Assembly (NCBI GenBank): GCA_947184155.2
Contig: CAMXCT020000377.1
Location: 179,001-243,000, forward strand
Direction: 5' to 3'
DNA from: Cladocopium goreaui
Taxonomy: Eukaryota > Sar > Dinophyceae > Suessiales > Symbiodiniaceae
DNA: 64,000 nucleotides
In this document: in pieces, positions 39,176 through 49,965 of the stretch
Numbering within the stretch: the first letter of the stretch is position 1
Layout: every line of letters begins with the position of its first letter
Translations under genes and position numbers: made by a program
The notes under the pieces: generated by a model
What the model saw: only the letters and a program-made list of their open reading frames with translations
What the model was told of the DNA's origin: nothing
Databases searched by the model: none

Positions 39176-39609
39176 GCTCTTGGTTTGGTCACTGGGCTCT
39201 GGTACAATTCGTGTACCAGGTTCGAGTGGCCACGCCTTTAGTACAACAACCCATGGATCTTCGACAAGTGCCTTCATTGTCAACACAGCAGTTAGTGGCT
39301 TTCGCCCTCGCAATCTTGTGCGAGCTGGCCAAACGTTTGGGTATTCCCTTCACGGTGTCAGCAGACATCGGTGACCCTGAGTTGGCTGATGAAGGTGGAA
39401 GATCCCCAGGTGACCCAACGGTTGCATCGGCAGCCTCCCTACCTGAAGCTTCATCGTCGACCCCAGCACCAACCATACCAGCGCCAGCCACACCACCAGG
39501 TCCTCGACAAGGGTGCTGTTTTCTATGTCCTGTGCGTGGCTGCAACAATCTGTGTTGCAAAACATCACCTCACCAGCAGCATGTATGCTCATATCACAGC
39601 TGGTGTTAA
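38947..39609 (+). CDS. YR-2 small Cys/His-rich ORF
   Basis: The frame opens inside A1. A likelier start is the ATG at 39253 (MDLRQVPSLSTQQL), giving 119 codons. A hydrophobic helix-like stretch (QQLVAFALAILCELAKRL) is followed by an Ala/Ser/Pro-rich linker and a C-terminal cluster of eight Cys and three His within about 30 residues (CCFLCPVRGC ... CSYHSWC), which suggests metal binding. YR-1 has no obvious counterpart. The function is unknown. Confidence 0.4.
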   Translation: MLQAECLTFIRFFNACVVFVSYVKLQFSSSRSQVVSPNVVCNRNTNQIDEAQSMLLAEFYKSRAGAEGFKSFFQFLCSWFGHWALVQFVYQVRVATPLVQQPMDLRQVPSLSTQQLVAFALAILCELAKRLGIPFTVSADIGDPELADEGGRSPGDPTVASAASLPEASSSTPAPTIPAPATPPGPRQGCCFLCPVRGCNNLCCKTSPHQQHVCSYHSWC

Positions 39610-39844
39610 TACAACTTTCACGCCGATCACTGAGATAGGCTGGGCAGCATTTCAGATCCATCAATTTTTGGACTATTCGGTTTTTGTGCTGGGATGGTGT
39701 CGGGGCGTTACAACAATTTTGATTGCGACTCCGATTGAGCACACAGTGGAAAAAGGGGAGAAGGGAAGCTGTTCAGTTCCTTTTGAGCATATCCAATTTT
39801 GTGAGCAATCTATGAATAGGTCTGCAATGAAATATCCCTGGCAG

Positions 39845-41120
39845 CTTAGCTTCATGGCAGATCAGGACCAGTCAACACATCCGAAAGGACTACTGGGTAT
39901 GGCTCCAGCTTTGCCTGCTGATATTCCGAGTTCAGACGTTGCGGAAGCAGCTCAAAAAGAGCTGGTGAGTGCATTTGACGACCATTACCGGAGGCTCACT
40001 TCGAGCTGCCTGAGGTGGAATGGGATGTCCATCTTGACTCACAACACAGTGCTCCTTTGGTCAAGTGGCATAAAATTGTGTTGGCTGACCCGTTGTCTTT
40101 TGATGTTTGCGGTATGCCTTCTCAATCGTTGAAAACGGTACTTTATGGAGGTAAGTTTCAGGATGACCTGAGAAACGTGCTCTCAAGCAAGAGCACTTCT
40201 ACACTTCATGGCAGGGCTGGACCTATGAGGCGATCTTCGCGATTTTGTGCAGACAAACAATTGAAAGTTTTTCCCATCACAGAAGAGGTTGTGTATGCCT
40301 TCATGCAACAGGTGGAACAGTCTGCAGCGCCGACTTTCTTGAGGAGTTTTCTCAGCTCCTTGGGGTTTGCGTTGCACGTGGTCGGTTTGGTAGGTGCCAA
40401 ACGAGTTTTGGACTCTCGGCGCATCAAGGGCTTGGCTGACGAGTGTCACCTGCAGAAGAAAAAAACGAGATCCAGGTTGCCACAGACTGTGCAAGAGCTG
40501 ACACTCTTGGAGGAAACTGTTCTTGGCTATCGAGGTCGTGGTCTTCCAGACGGGCATGCGGCTGACTGTTTGCTTTTTATGGTGTACAGACGTACAGGAT
40601 TTTCAAACATGCGCAATGTTGAGCGTTTGGATTTTGAGCTCATCTATGGCAAGGACAACACCAGCGCTGGGCTCCGTGAAATCGATGTGAATTTTGAAGC
40701 AATCAGGCAAGGTGATTTTCTTCCCGATGCAAAGCGATCCGAGATGTTTCATCATGCGGAGGATGCTGCAAAGCTTCTGGAAAACCAAGACCAAAGCGGT
40801 TTTGAAGACACTGTTCTGGAAGTTCATCGGAGGGCTCAGCAGACGAGGACCAACTTGATCACATGGTCCATGAAAAACAGAGAATGCAGTCCTCGGCAAG
40901 TGGGATGCCGGTGTGGACGCCGGCAAGCTGCCCGATCAGGCGGTTTACTTCAGGCACCCTTTGTCGAGGACGATCCACGTCCAAGAGGACGAATCAGGCA
41001 TCAGGTTTACTTGCGGCAGAGATATCTCAAAGAGTTACATATCACTTGAGTCACGACCTCAGTCGCTTTTGCCGATTTGCAAACAATGCTTTGCCAGATT
41101 CAGAAAGACACATGTATGAT
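39845..41120 (+). pseudogene. YR-2 tyrosine recombinase remnant, catalytic core deleted
   Basis: Two or more frames match the YR-1 recombinase. LRNVLSSKSTSTL aligns with LRDILGKKSPATM, SRRIKGLADEC with the SRRCLGIS region, and MVYRRTGFSNM with AVYSRSRWSDL, which contains the first catalytic Arg. The segment that should hold His-x-x-Lys, Gly-Gly-His and the nucleophilic Tyr is absent. The conserved tail reappears as CGRDISKSY ... CKQC near 41015-41095, matching CGRLAEEERY ... CHPC in YR-1. This copy cannot encode an active recombinase. Confidence 0.75.
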
Positions 41121-41574
41121 TGCAGACATTGATGTTTGCGTGAAAGATGAAAATGATTTGCAGCGATTGTTTGCGTGAATTTTGCAGAAGGGAATTATTT
41201 CGTCAAGGCTCTGACCTGAGACTGATCATTGTTTGCACTGAATTATGTCGAGTGAGAGTGTCCATTTCACGATTCAAGTTGCAATTTATTTTCAAACGTT
41301 TGCACGTGCCAGTCATGTTCATGTCAAACATCAACATATCAGATTGGGCAATTTAACCAGCTGAGTGCCTGGAAGGGTTTTTCTTGTACGGACAGTGTCG
41401 GCTCCAAGCGTCACACTCAAAGCTTGTGGGAACGTTTGCAAGATGTCCAATTGCGTGAGTCAGCCCGGTTTTTCAAAGATGTTGAAGTTTATTTCGAGAG
41501 ATATAAATTTTTCATGTCATTTCATGCATGTTTTTAAACATCGAGTTTGAAAGAACTTCGCCCTATCCGTTTCC
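41121..41574 (+). other. YR-2 spacer between recombinase and gag
   Basis: About 450 bp without a recognisable gene. YR-1 has a similar-sized spacer at 55509-56163. Confidence 0.5.
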
Positions 41575-42788
41575 ATGTCATTTGCTGACATCTTGCCAGT
41601 TTTCAGAGACAGGGCAACAGCAGCAGGATTGAGTGAAGAGATCCGTGCAAGTTTGGATGGCGCTGGACTCAACACTCTTTCAAAGTTTGCATTTGCAAGT
41701 TCATACGTGCCTGGTGCCGGAGATGATGCAGAGTTTGTGAAGACTGTGATAACAGTCCTTGGCAGGGACCCTACGTTGGGAGAACTGGCATCGTTTCGAA
41801 AGTTTTGTATGAATCCTATTCACTTGTCACACAAGAAATGAAACAGCAACTGGAAAAGAGTGAAGATGTCCTGACACGCAAGTTGACACAACCAGAGCGT
41901 GCGGACCTTTATGAAAGGCAGGTCAAGCGCATCACAGGCTTGACATTGCGTGGACCTCTGGAATCAAGTGATGGACTTGTTGATTTGTTTTGCGCGAAGT
42001 ACGAAGCAAACAGGCTTCGACTTGTGCCTTGGGAAAAGTATACAGCGAAAGAAGCAGAGATTGACAAGAAGTGAACATTTGTTTGCAGTGGATTCCAGTG
42101 GCAAGCTTAAAGTTGAAGGGAAAAAGCCAGACCCCTTAGCAGACACCTCAGCTGAGACTTTGCTTCAGTACGCACTCCAGCGGGGGGCTTGAGCATGGAC
42201 CGAGCTAATTTGTTGGAGTTCAAGACCCACCAATTATGGGTTGACCGTGTGCTCAAAGTAAGATTGCAAACACCTCCTGCAGGTTACACAAGGACTTCGT
42301 GTCGCCAGGTGCTCGAAGCCGACAAAAAGCTCTTTGAAGAGCTCGCCAACGCCACAAGGCACGGTGTTCAGGCCACAGTCAACGGTAGGCCGCTAGACCT
42401 TGTCTTCGAAGATTGTGCGAACAAACCGGAGGAGGTTCATTTGCTCCAACCGTTGATGGGTAAGAGTACGGAATACAAGAGCGAAGAGAAGCCTGCCCCA
42501 AACAGGCCTAGTTCATATAGGCTGCAAGACCCTAGAAAAAGAAAAAGCAAAGGCAAGACGCAGGGAAAGAGCAAGGGATCTCCAAAGATGCATTTGGTGC
42601 TTCTCAATGGAGGCTGCAGAGCCACCACAAATGCAGGAGATGCAATCTGTTATGGTTTCAACTTGGGTACATGTACAAACAAGGTCAATGCTGGACGTTG
42701 TGATAGAAGATACCATTTATGTGCATTGCCAAAGTGCGGCAAACACCCTGCCTATGTCAAGTGCCCCACGAAGTCATCGGGCTCTTGA
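41575..42788 (+). pseudogene. YR-2 gag-like gene, frameshifted, CCCH zinc motif
   Basis: Starts MSFADILPVF, matching MSLIDSEAAF of YR-1 gag in position and sequence. Two frameshifts (near 41800 and 42070) split it into overlapping frames. The C-terminal frame from about 42195 is intact and contains LLEADKK-type helices, a Lys/Gly-rich stretch and the motif CYGFNLGTCTNK ... GRCDRRYHLC (about 42645-42725). YR-1 has CWNYNLPKNCSN ... GRCRFGYHLC. It ends at TGA 42786-42788, followed by CTA. Confidence 0.8.
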
Positions 42789-42791
42789 CTA
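42786..42791 (+). promoter_or_regulatory. Probable UGA-CUA stop-codon read-through site (YR-2)
   Basis: The gag stop is TGA followed by CTA. The same frame stays open for about 46 more codons, up to a frameshift just before FIEACCGS, motif I of the MT-like domain. The identical arrangement occurs in YR-1. UGA followed by CUA is a well known leaky context in viral and animal genes. Confidence 0.6.
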
Positions 42792-45600
42792 CAAGACCAA
42801 GAGTGCAAGAAAAGTCATGAAGGTGAGCTGCAAGCCGCAGAATCACCTACAAGTTCAAGTCACGAAGGTGACGTACCAACTTCAATTCCCGAAGTGGCAA
42901 TTGGAGATGTGCTTGAAAGAACATTTTCTTTTCATTGAAGCTTGTTGTGGCAGTGCATTACTAAGTTCGTGTGTTGCCAGGTCCGGCTTCGATGTGTGAG
43001 CAATTGATTTGCATGGCAACAAGCATCGACCTTTTTGTGCATGTTGTGGAATTAGATTTGCGAAAACGATCTACATGGAGTTTCCTCGAGCATCTGGCAC
43101 GGTCTCGACGACCTTTTCACTTTCATGCCGCTATCATGCGGCACAGCTTCGAGAGCGAGAGATGTCGCTCTTGCGGACGATCAACATGGGCCCCCACCAC
43201 TGCGTTCAGAAGATTACCCCATGGGATTTCCGTGGCTAACTGGTTTTTGGAAAGCCAAAGTCGAATCTGCAAATTCGATTTATACCCACCTTGCGGCCTT
43301 CTGTTTCTGGTTGAATTTTCTTCAGATTGGGTGGAGCATCGAGAACCCTGGACGCAGCTACCTTTGGAGCATTGAGGATTACAAAATGTTGATAGCGGCG
43401 GCTATTTTTATACTCTTTCATTCATGCATTCATGGTACCGAACGGAAAAAGCTTACCGCACTGCTCACCAATCGAGCGCAATTCAGAGTGTTCGCTGGCT
43501 ACTGTCAAGGAGATCACGAACACTTGCCGTGGTCTCACAAGAATGAAAAATGGACATGTTGTGACACTAGCAAAGAGACTGCGTATCCGAAGGTCTTTTG
43601 TGAGCGTTTTGCAAATGTGTTAGCGGACATGGCTAATATTGCTGACCTGCAGGTTACTGACGGCCTGTATGACAAGACGGCTCTACTGGATGCAAGGGTT
43701 GTTACACACAAACAACCACGGGGCAGAAAAATTGCCCCTCTTGTGCCTGAGTATGCCCAAGCGAAGACGGTTCAACCCCTTTCTCAGGATGAACCACTGC
43801 TTTCAGACAAGCGGACTCTGCCCGAACCATTTGCAGGCGTTCCAGCAGGCAGTAAACTTCTACGATGTGCTAAAGCGAAAAGGGGGAATGCTGGAGATGA
43901 AGACCAATTTGTCATATGAGTTTTTGGCATATACAGGACAATGCAGGATCCTCAGCAGATCGCCCCTCAAAACTATGAAGCTGCGTCTTGAGATAATTAA
44001 GACGTGTAGGGGCCTAGCAGATTCACTGGCAGAAGCAAATCACCAAATTTTCTCCAACATGGACTCTGGTCGCGCCCTGGTTTTAAAGGGCAAACAATCG
44101 GCGCTGCTGGAAAAGCTTGCGACTGACTTCGACTGGCCGGACAAGAGCATACACCAAGAAATCAAGACAATTGGTTGCCGGTACACCGGTTTGCAGTGTG
44201 GCAGCGTTCGAAATGGAGGGACATTGACGATTCTCAGAGTGTGGTGTTAATGCGACCTTCTCTTATCTGGAAAAAGTGGATTTGAAAGCATTGGATGAGA
44301 TTGTGTGGACTGCCTGCTGTTTCGTGAGGTACTGTGTGTTTGAGAATCTTTTTGCCTTCACGCTGGCCTCTGGCGAAAAACTGTGTGGGAGCGTTGACCC
44401 CGAATGGAAGCAGATGCCGGAAGGTGCAATCCAGTTGGCTGCAAAAACTGTGGACTTGAAATCTGCATACAGACAATTTCCCATGTCCCGATCACCGCAA
44501 GTATTCAACTCTAATCTCAAGAAGCCGAGCAACGGGACGGTGATGGGATTCGTTTCAAAAAAAAAAACTTCCATTTGGAAGTGTGGCATCTGTGTTACAT
44601 TTCAACAGGATCTCAAGACTTCTATATATGTTGGGATTGCAACTGGACGTAGCGTGGACAAATTATTATGACGATTCTCCTGTGGTAGATTTCAAAGTTC
44701 TTGCGGATCATTCGTCGGCCGCAATCAGGGCGTTGACGTCGATGCTTCGGTTCGAGTGTTCGCTGGACAAGGAACTTCCTTTTGCGGAAACTGTAGAAAT
44801 GATTGGAGTCATGCTCGACCTGCAGCATGCCAGTACTGGGACAATCTAGGTTGCGAACAAACCCAGCAGGATGGACGAGTTGAAATCCACCGTGCAACAT
44901 ATCATCGCTTCTGGCAGGGTTGTCACGAAAGACCTGCCTTCATTTTTGGAAGAGCTTTGTTTATGGAAAGACATTTATGGGAAAAGAAAGACGGCTTGTT
45001 TTGTCTGAACTGAGAGTCGTGAGGCGGAGTAAATTACAAAGTGTTGTGCTTCAGACGCACAAATGGATTCTCTAAAGAATTTACCCCTGAGTTTCCAGAA
45101 GGCTGGGCCAAGGTCTTTAAAGGTTGAAAGCGCTCTCATGCCTTCAATTTGTTTACAGATGGTGCGTGTGGACATGCGGACGGTGACATTTCATGCACTG
45201 TAGTGGAGTTCCGTTTGACCCAAGAAATGGAAACAATGTAGACGTTTTTGGGGCGCAAGTTAGTTCCGAAGTTGCAAGGTCGAGGAAGAGAGCTGGAAAG
45301 AAACACCCTGTTTCTTTGACTGAGTTGTACGCAGTATGTGTGGCACGACAGGTATGGAAAGACCTCTTAGACAACTGCAAGTGCGTGTGTTTCGTTGATA
45401 ACCAAGGCGATGTTGACGATCTTATCAAAGGAGACAGTTCGGAAGACACAATGAATTCTCTTTGATCCTTCTTGAGAGGTTGGATTGCGCCAAGCCGTTT
45501 TTGCCTTGGCTCTTCAGGGTCCCGTCCCAGTCGGACATCCTGGGTCTTCCTTCCGCAGGCAAGTAAGAAGAGTTACGCGAGATTTGCCAGACTACGTGTT
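42792..45600 (+). pseudogene. YR-2 MT-like domain, RT and RNase H, heavily degraded
   Basis: Fragments in changing frames follow the YR-1 order. FIEACCGSALL (about 42932) is motif I. GTASRARDVAL (about 43140) matches GTASRARGRP. WSIENPGRSYLW (about 43332) matches VSIENPKNSFFW. DLKSAYRQF (about 44456) is RT motif A, and YYDD (about 44665) stands at the catalytic pair. FTDGACGHADG (about 45155) and LTELYAVCVARQVW ... FVDNQGD are RNase H. At least eight frame changes and some internal loss are needed, so it is certainly dead. Confidence 0.82.
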
Positions 45601-45677
45601 TGTTGAAGCAACTTGCCCTTTTGGTTCCAAGAAATTCCATACCGTTTTTCAAGACGAAAAGCATGGCTGAAGGAAAT

Positions 45678-46098
45678 GGGGAAAAACAAAGTTGTAGTTT
45701 GTGAAGCAAACTTCAAAGTTCAGAAGCGGAGTGCTGGAAAGGCGACTTGCGCCTTGAAAAAAAGCAAAGTGCTTTTCTTTTCGATCGAGGGATTGAAAAG
45801 ACTCAGAAAGTTGTACCAAAAAGTTTCCAACAGGAAAAACTTCCAGAAGCTCAGTCGAACATCCCCAATCGTTCAGCCGTGCGCTGGGAAAAACAATGAC
45901 CGAGTTTGATTCGTTGCACCTCAGCTGTGAATATATATATATATATGTTTTATATTCACTGTATATATGTTGTTTTTATTCTTACCGTGGCGATAGCCTC
46001 ACTTACGTTTTAGATTTGTAATCGCGTGTTTGAAACAACGGTTTATAGCGATTCCTTTTCACGCGTGTTTTGGTTTGTTCTCAACTTTATGTCATAAG
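45678..46098 (+). repeat. YR-2 split direct repeat B1
   Basis: 421 bp, matching B2 (46510-46939). It contains an (AT)n run near 45934-45947 and ends GTCATAAG, sharing its last base with A2. Confidence 0.88.
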
Positions 46099-46473
46099 CA
46101 ATACTTAAATTGAAAACTCATGATGTATTATGACAACAAAGTTGAAACCTTTTGAAAGTTGTTTGACAACTTTCTTGCAAACCAAAACACTTTTATTTGT
46201 GTCGACAAATTTGTTAAAAAAAAGAATCTGATGAAACGAACCAAATGCTTCAAGCGGAGTGCTTGACTTTCATCCGTTTCTTTAATGCATGTGTCGTTTT
46301 TGTTTCATATGTGAAACTTCAATTTTCAAGTTCAAGGTCTCAGGTTGTTTCTCCAAACGTCGTTTGCAATAGAAACACAAACCAGATTGATGAAGCTCAA
46401 TCAATGTTACTTGCGGAATTTTACAAGTCAAGGGCGGGTGCGGAGGGATTCAAATCCTTTTTCCAATTTTTGT
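46098..46473 (+). repeat. YR-2 split direct repeat A2
   Basis: 376 bp, the second copy of A1. Confidence 0.9.
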
Positions 46474-46509
46474 CCCTCCCACCCAAAACCCAAAAATTTC
46501 CAAAAGTAG

Positions 46510-46939
46510 GGGGAAAAACAAAGTTGTAGTTTGTGAAGCAAACTTCAAAGTTCAGAAGCGGAGTGCTGGAAAGGCGACTTGTGCCTTGAAAAAAAAGCAA
46601 AGTGCTTTTCTTTTCGATCGAGGGATTGAAAAGACTCAGAAAGTTGTACCAAAAAGTTTCCAACAGGAAAAACTTCCAGAAGCTCAGTCGAACATCCCCA
46701 ATCGTTCAGCCGTGCGCTGGGAAAAACAATGACCGAGTTTGATTCGTTGCACCTCAGCTGTGAATATATATATATATATATATATTTGTTTTATATTCAC
46801 TGTATATATGTTGTTTTTATTCTTACCGTGGCGATAGCCTCACTTACGTTTTAGATTTGTAATCGCGTGTTTGAAACAACGGTTTATAGCGATTCCTTTT
46901 CACGCGTGTTTTGGTATGTTCTCAACTTTATGTCATAAG
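46510..46939 (+). repeat. YR-2 split direct repeat B2
   Basis: 430 bp. It differs from B1 mainly by a longer AT run near 46765-46782. Copia-3 resumes at 46940. Confidence 0.88.
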
Positions 46940-47558
46940 TTGTTCGGAACATTCGAACTTGAGAAAGGTCTGTGAAGTTTCGAAGGTCCCATACATTGGT
47001 GTAGTTGCTAAGGTGCAGAGTTCTGGAACGTTGAGTCGTGTAGCTGTTTGCATCCGACAGTGGAAGAATTCGTCATGTCCACCTTGGGTGCATATTCATG
47101 CATCGACTCCTTGTGGAAGTGGAAGTCCACTTCACAATTTCAATCCGGACTCAGTCACTGAAAAGGACCAGGAATGGGATGAGATCATCAATGCGATTGG
47201 TGGTTACTTCAAACATGCAGACTCATGTTCGTTTGAGCTTCCAGAACGAAATACCATTTGGTCCCGACCTGAGACAGTGAGTCTTTTGCAGAGATTTGAC
47301 ATGAGGCATGAGGCTTTGGTGAGGTTGTGCAAGACTGGATGTCAGAACATGGATGGTATTCCGATTGGAAAGACATTGAAGTTTGTTTCCAACTCAGCTT
47401 GGTTTGCACTAAATCTTCACTCCAAACTTTCTACATGTACATGCCAGACTCATGCAGAACTTTATCAAATCAACTATACTGAAACAGCGTTTTACAACCG
47501 AAAGTTGGCAAGATACATTTTGATTGCGGTCAAACATGCTTCGAAGAAGAAGAGTTGA
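46940..47558 (+). pseudogene. Copia-3 MT-like module, 3' part after YR-2
   Basis: Continues the module cut at 38800. SNLRKVCEVSKVPYIGVV matches SALREACKVARMPYIGIV of copia-1. HIHASTPCGSGSPLHNF (about 47092) carries the Pro-Cys motif and SFELPERNTIW (about 47230) the Glu-x-Pro motif. IPIGKTLKF and CTCQTHAELY follow, then a stop at 47556-47558. Apart from the YR-2 insertion, this is the only one of the three copia modules with no frame damage, so it shows the full domain end. Confidence 0.88.
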
Positions 47559-47913
47559 ATTTGCGTTTGAAAGGGGGCCCTGTGACAGAGAAAGAGACAG
47601 AAGTTGGTACCATGTTTCATTCTGTTTCATTTCTGTTTGCACGTTGTTTTCAAACAAACACGTTGTTTTCAAACAAACGTTGCCAAAGACAAACAGGAGT
47701 TTTCACCATGTTCCATCTTGTGCAGATTTTTGTTGCGCGATGCTGTAAGATGCAGTGTGTGTGCGCAGCGCAGAACAATCTGAAAGGTTACTGATCCTAT
47801 CACGATTGTGATGGCGGTTCGACACTTCGTTTCACGTTCTAGGTTGATTGCTCCTAAGAGTTTAGCCACGGTCTAGTGCTTTTTCACTACCGGACGCGGT
47901 TTGGTTTGCAGCC
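47559..47913 (+). other. Copia-3 pol-ORF2 spacer with a purine tract
   Basis: 355 bp holding TTTGAAAGGGGG at 47566-47577, the same sequence and place as in copia-1. A short tandem repeat of ACGTTGTTTTCAAACAAAC lies near 47642-47678. I see no gene. Confidence 0.55.
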
Positions 47914-48446
47914 ATGGCCAAGTCTGGATGGACAGATGAAGATGAGAAGGTTTTGCTTGGTCTTCTCCAGAAGAAGTGGCACCTTTGGAGAGTCAAGGAA
48001 CAATGACAGATGGAAGCAAGCGACTTCGTGAGGCTCTGGATGATGATGAATTCGATGTGATTTCTTCGGCAGCTGAACCTTTGAGTGCGCAGTTGCCTGT
48101 GATGCCTATCCCAATCTTTCCTGGGATCGCCGACAAGGTCCTTGATCAGCTTACTGCTGATTTGGTGCCTGAAGGCATGAGTTTTCGAGATTGGAGCAGA
48201 ACGAAGTTTGCGTTTGGAAAGTTTGCCAATGAAGGCAAAACATACCGTGAGGTATATGTCGATGATGAGATGGCAGGATATTGCAAATGGAGTATGTGTC
48301 ACCTGGGAAACAAGAGTACGAGTCCAATTGCAAAGGATTGGTATTCTTTTCTCTGCGCATGCAAGGTTGTGGAGGACTCTGGAAAGGTTGGAAAGCCAAA
48401 GGGTTGCTTCACTGGAACTTCAGTGCAGAGGCAGCTGGGTGATTGA
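47914..48446 (+). pseudogene. Copia-3 ORF2, frameshifted accessory gene
   Basis: ATG at 47914 (MAKSGWTDEDEKVLL) opens a frame that stops after 30 codons. The homologous frame continues from about 47972 with EEVAPLESQG and MTDGSKRLREAL, which also occurs in copia-1 ORF2. The C-terminal part FAFGKFANEGKTYREVYVDD ... YCKWSMCHLG ... DWYSFLCACKV aligns with the C-terminus of copia-1 ORF2 and resembles the DUF3820 / exonuclease-X C-terminal pattern. It is shorter than the copia-1 protein because the low-complexity N-terminal region is missing. Confidence 0.7.
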
Positions 48447-48613
48447 GAGTATCCTCATTGGTGCAAAGGCGAGGAAAAGACTATGAGCTGGTTGTTCATT
48501 GGATGGTGGACAACGGGACAATTCGTATTATATGTATTGACCTGTCGAGTTTGAGCGATACGTGCTGAAGTCTGGATGGGTTACAGCGTATACCTATGGA
48601 ATGGAGTTCATCT

Positions 48614-48623
48614 CAAAAGGGGG
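48614..48623 (+). other. Copia-3 polypurine tract
   Basis: CAAAAGGGGG directly abuts the 3' LTR. It is the same sequence as in copia-1. Confidence 0.8.
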
Positions 48624-49473
48624 TGTGAAAATATGACATCTGTGAGAAGATGTCTGACATCTGTGGTGAGATGAATCCATTGGTCTTTTCTGCATTGGAA
48701 GAAGTGAATTTGGTTTTCATCTTGATGATGAGCTCAACCGTGATGGTTGACATCGTATTTGCACGTTTCATGTTTTGCACGTTTTATTGGAGATGACGAA
48801 ACCCAACAACGATATACTTTTCGTCTTCTTTGAGTACTTTGATTGCACGGAGAACATCGTGAGGATTTGAATTTGTATAGTGACATGGAAAATCAAACTA
48901 TTTTCCATACCTTTTGCATTAGTTGTCGTCGACGAACTGCACGAAGGAATCGTGAGAAGATCGTAGAATTCATTTTGTGACTTCGGAAGAAGGAACTTTG
49001 TTTGACATTGATCGGAGAAGTTTAGGTTGTTTTGTCTCTCAATGATGATAGCGAGAGCAACGTTCTGAAAGGCATTCAGAACTGGAGTTGCTAATCGATC
49101 TGAGGGAGACATCATGAATCATGTTTTGGTGCTTGAAATGTTTCAACGTTTTTCAAATACTCAAACTTATTTAAACACACAAACCATGTCTTGATGTAAA
49201 GACTTTTTGTGAGGACATGTGTTTTTGATCGCTTTTGTGAAGTTAGCAGAAAGATGCTGACTGGCGACTCCGCATCATTTTGTGTCAAGGCGTGACACAC
49301 CAACAAGAACCATAGCGACATGAGCAAGACATCTCTCCTTGTTGCTTGTGTGTGTGTAAAAGTGGCTGAGCTCTGGGAGTGGTTGACTTGGTTGCGTGGA
49401 CGGTCTTAGTGAGTTAAGGACGACGTCCTGGACGCTGACCCAAGTAGGCTTCGAAGGCTGTCGGCCTTCCGCA
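48624..49473 (+). repeat. Copia-3 3' LTR
   Basis: 850 bp, the same length as the 5' LTR, ending TTCCGCA directly before CTTTC. Confidence 0.93.
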
Positions 49474-49478
49474 CTTTC
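49474..49478. repeat. Copia-3 target-site duplication, right
   Basis: CTTTC, identical to 31029-31033. Confidence 0.85.
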
Positions 49479-49523
49479 CCTTTCTATTATGTTGATGCAA
49501 GAGGTCGCGTATTTCCAAAGCAT

Positions 49524-49612
49524 GCAATCGAGGCGCTTCGAGGCTCGGCGAGGCCTGGGCAAAGCCTGCAATCGAGGCGCTTCGAGGCTCGGCGAGGCCT
49601 GCCCGAGGCGCA
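49524..49612 (+). repeat. Two-copy 44-bp tandem repeat
   Basis: GCAATCGAGGCGCTTCGAGG begins at 49524 and again at 49568. Confidence 0.8.
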
Positions 49613-49657
49613 AAACGTATTGCCACAAGGACACAGCGACGCTTACGGAGACTCGAT

Positions 49658-49965
49658 ACTGTTGTTGAAGTCCCAGCAAGGCTGAACTTGAAGCAAAGGG
49701 ACGGCCTCAAGGCAAGCCTCGAGGCTTCAACGTTATGAAATTGCAGCAAAAGAAAGTTGGAGGCAGGTCTCAATGCAAATCTTGAACTCCAGTCTCGCGA
49801 GACCATAGAAAAAATTAGAAGAAAACACGTCAGGGCAGGCTTCGAGGCAGGCCTCGAGAGCCTCAAGGCATGGAAATTGGAGCAGAACAATGTGACAAAG
49901 AAGGGACCCTTTTTTGGACCTCAAAACGTGAGAAAAAGCAGGCGCGCAAAAATGGGTTTCCCCAG
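49658..49965 (+). repeat. CTCGAGG-rich dispersed repeat, right flank of copia-3
   Basis: 49754-49965 is a direct copy of 30374-30593, and 49658-49717 an inverted copy of part of 29757-29868. The unit is rich in GAGGC / GCCTC words that can fold back on themselves. Confidence 0.7.

Larger units (their letters stand above)
38800..46939 (+). mobile_element. YR-2, split-direct-repeat YR retroelement nested in copia-3
   Basis: 8,140 bp with the order A1 (38800-39175), coding region, B1 (45678-46098), A2 (46098-46473), B2 (46510-46939). This A1-B1-A2-B2 layout is that of Ngaro/VIPER/PAT-type members of the DIRS order, which integrate without a target duplication. Copia-3 sequence on both sides joins in frame when the element is removed. 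Its genes are heavily damaged and the YR catalytic core is missing, so it must have moved with help from another element. Confidence 0.88.
31034..49473 (+). mobile_element. Copia-3, Ty1/copia LTR retrotransposon with nested YR-2
   Basis: 18,440 bp, of which 8,140 bp is YR-2 inserted in the MT-like module. LTRs are 850 bp each, flanked by CTTTC. It has a primer site, a purine tract, the gag-pol order of copia, an MT-like module and an ORF2, as in copia-1. Gag-pol carries frameshifts and one in-frame stop, so this copy is defective although its LTRs differ at only a few positions. Confidence 0.93.

Noticed and set aside
45934-45960. (AT)n tracts near 45940 and 46770 as an AT-rich regulatory site
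   Set aside because: They are simple repeats inside B1 and B2 that differ in length, so length drift explains them.
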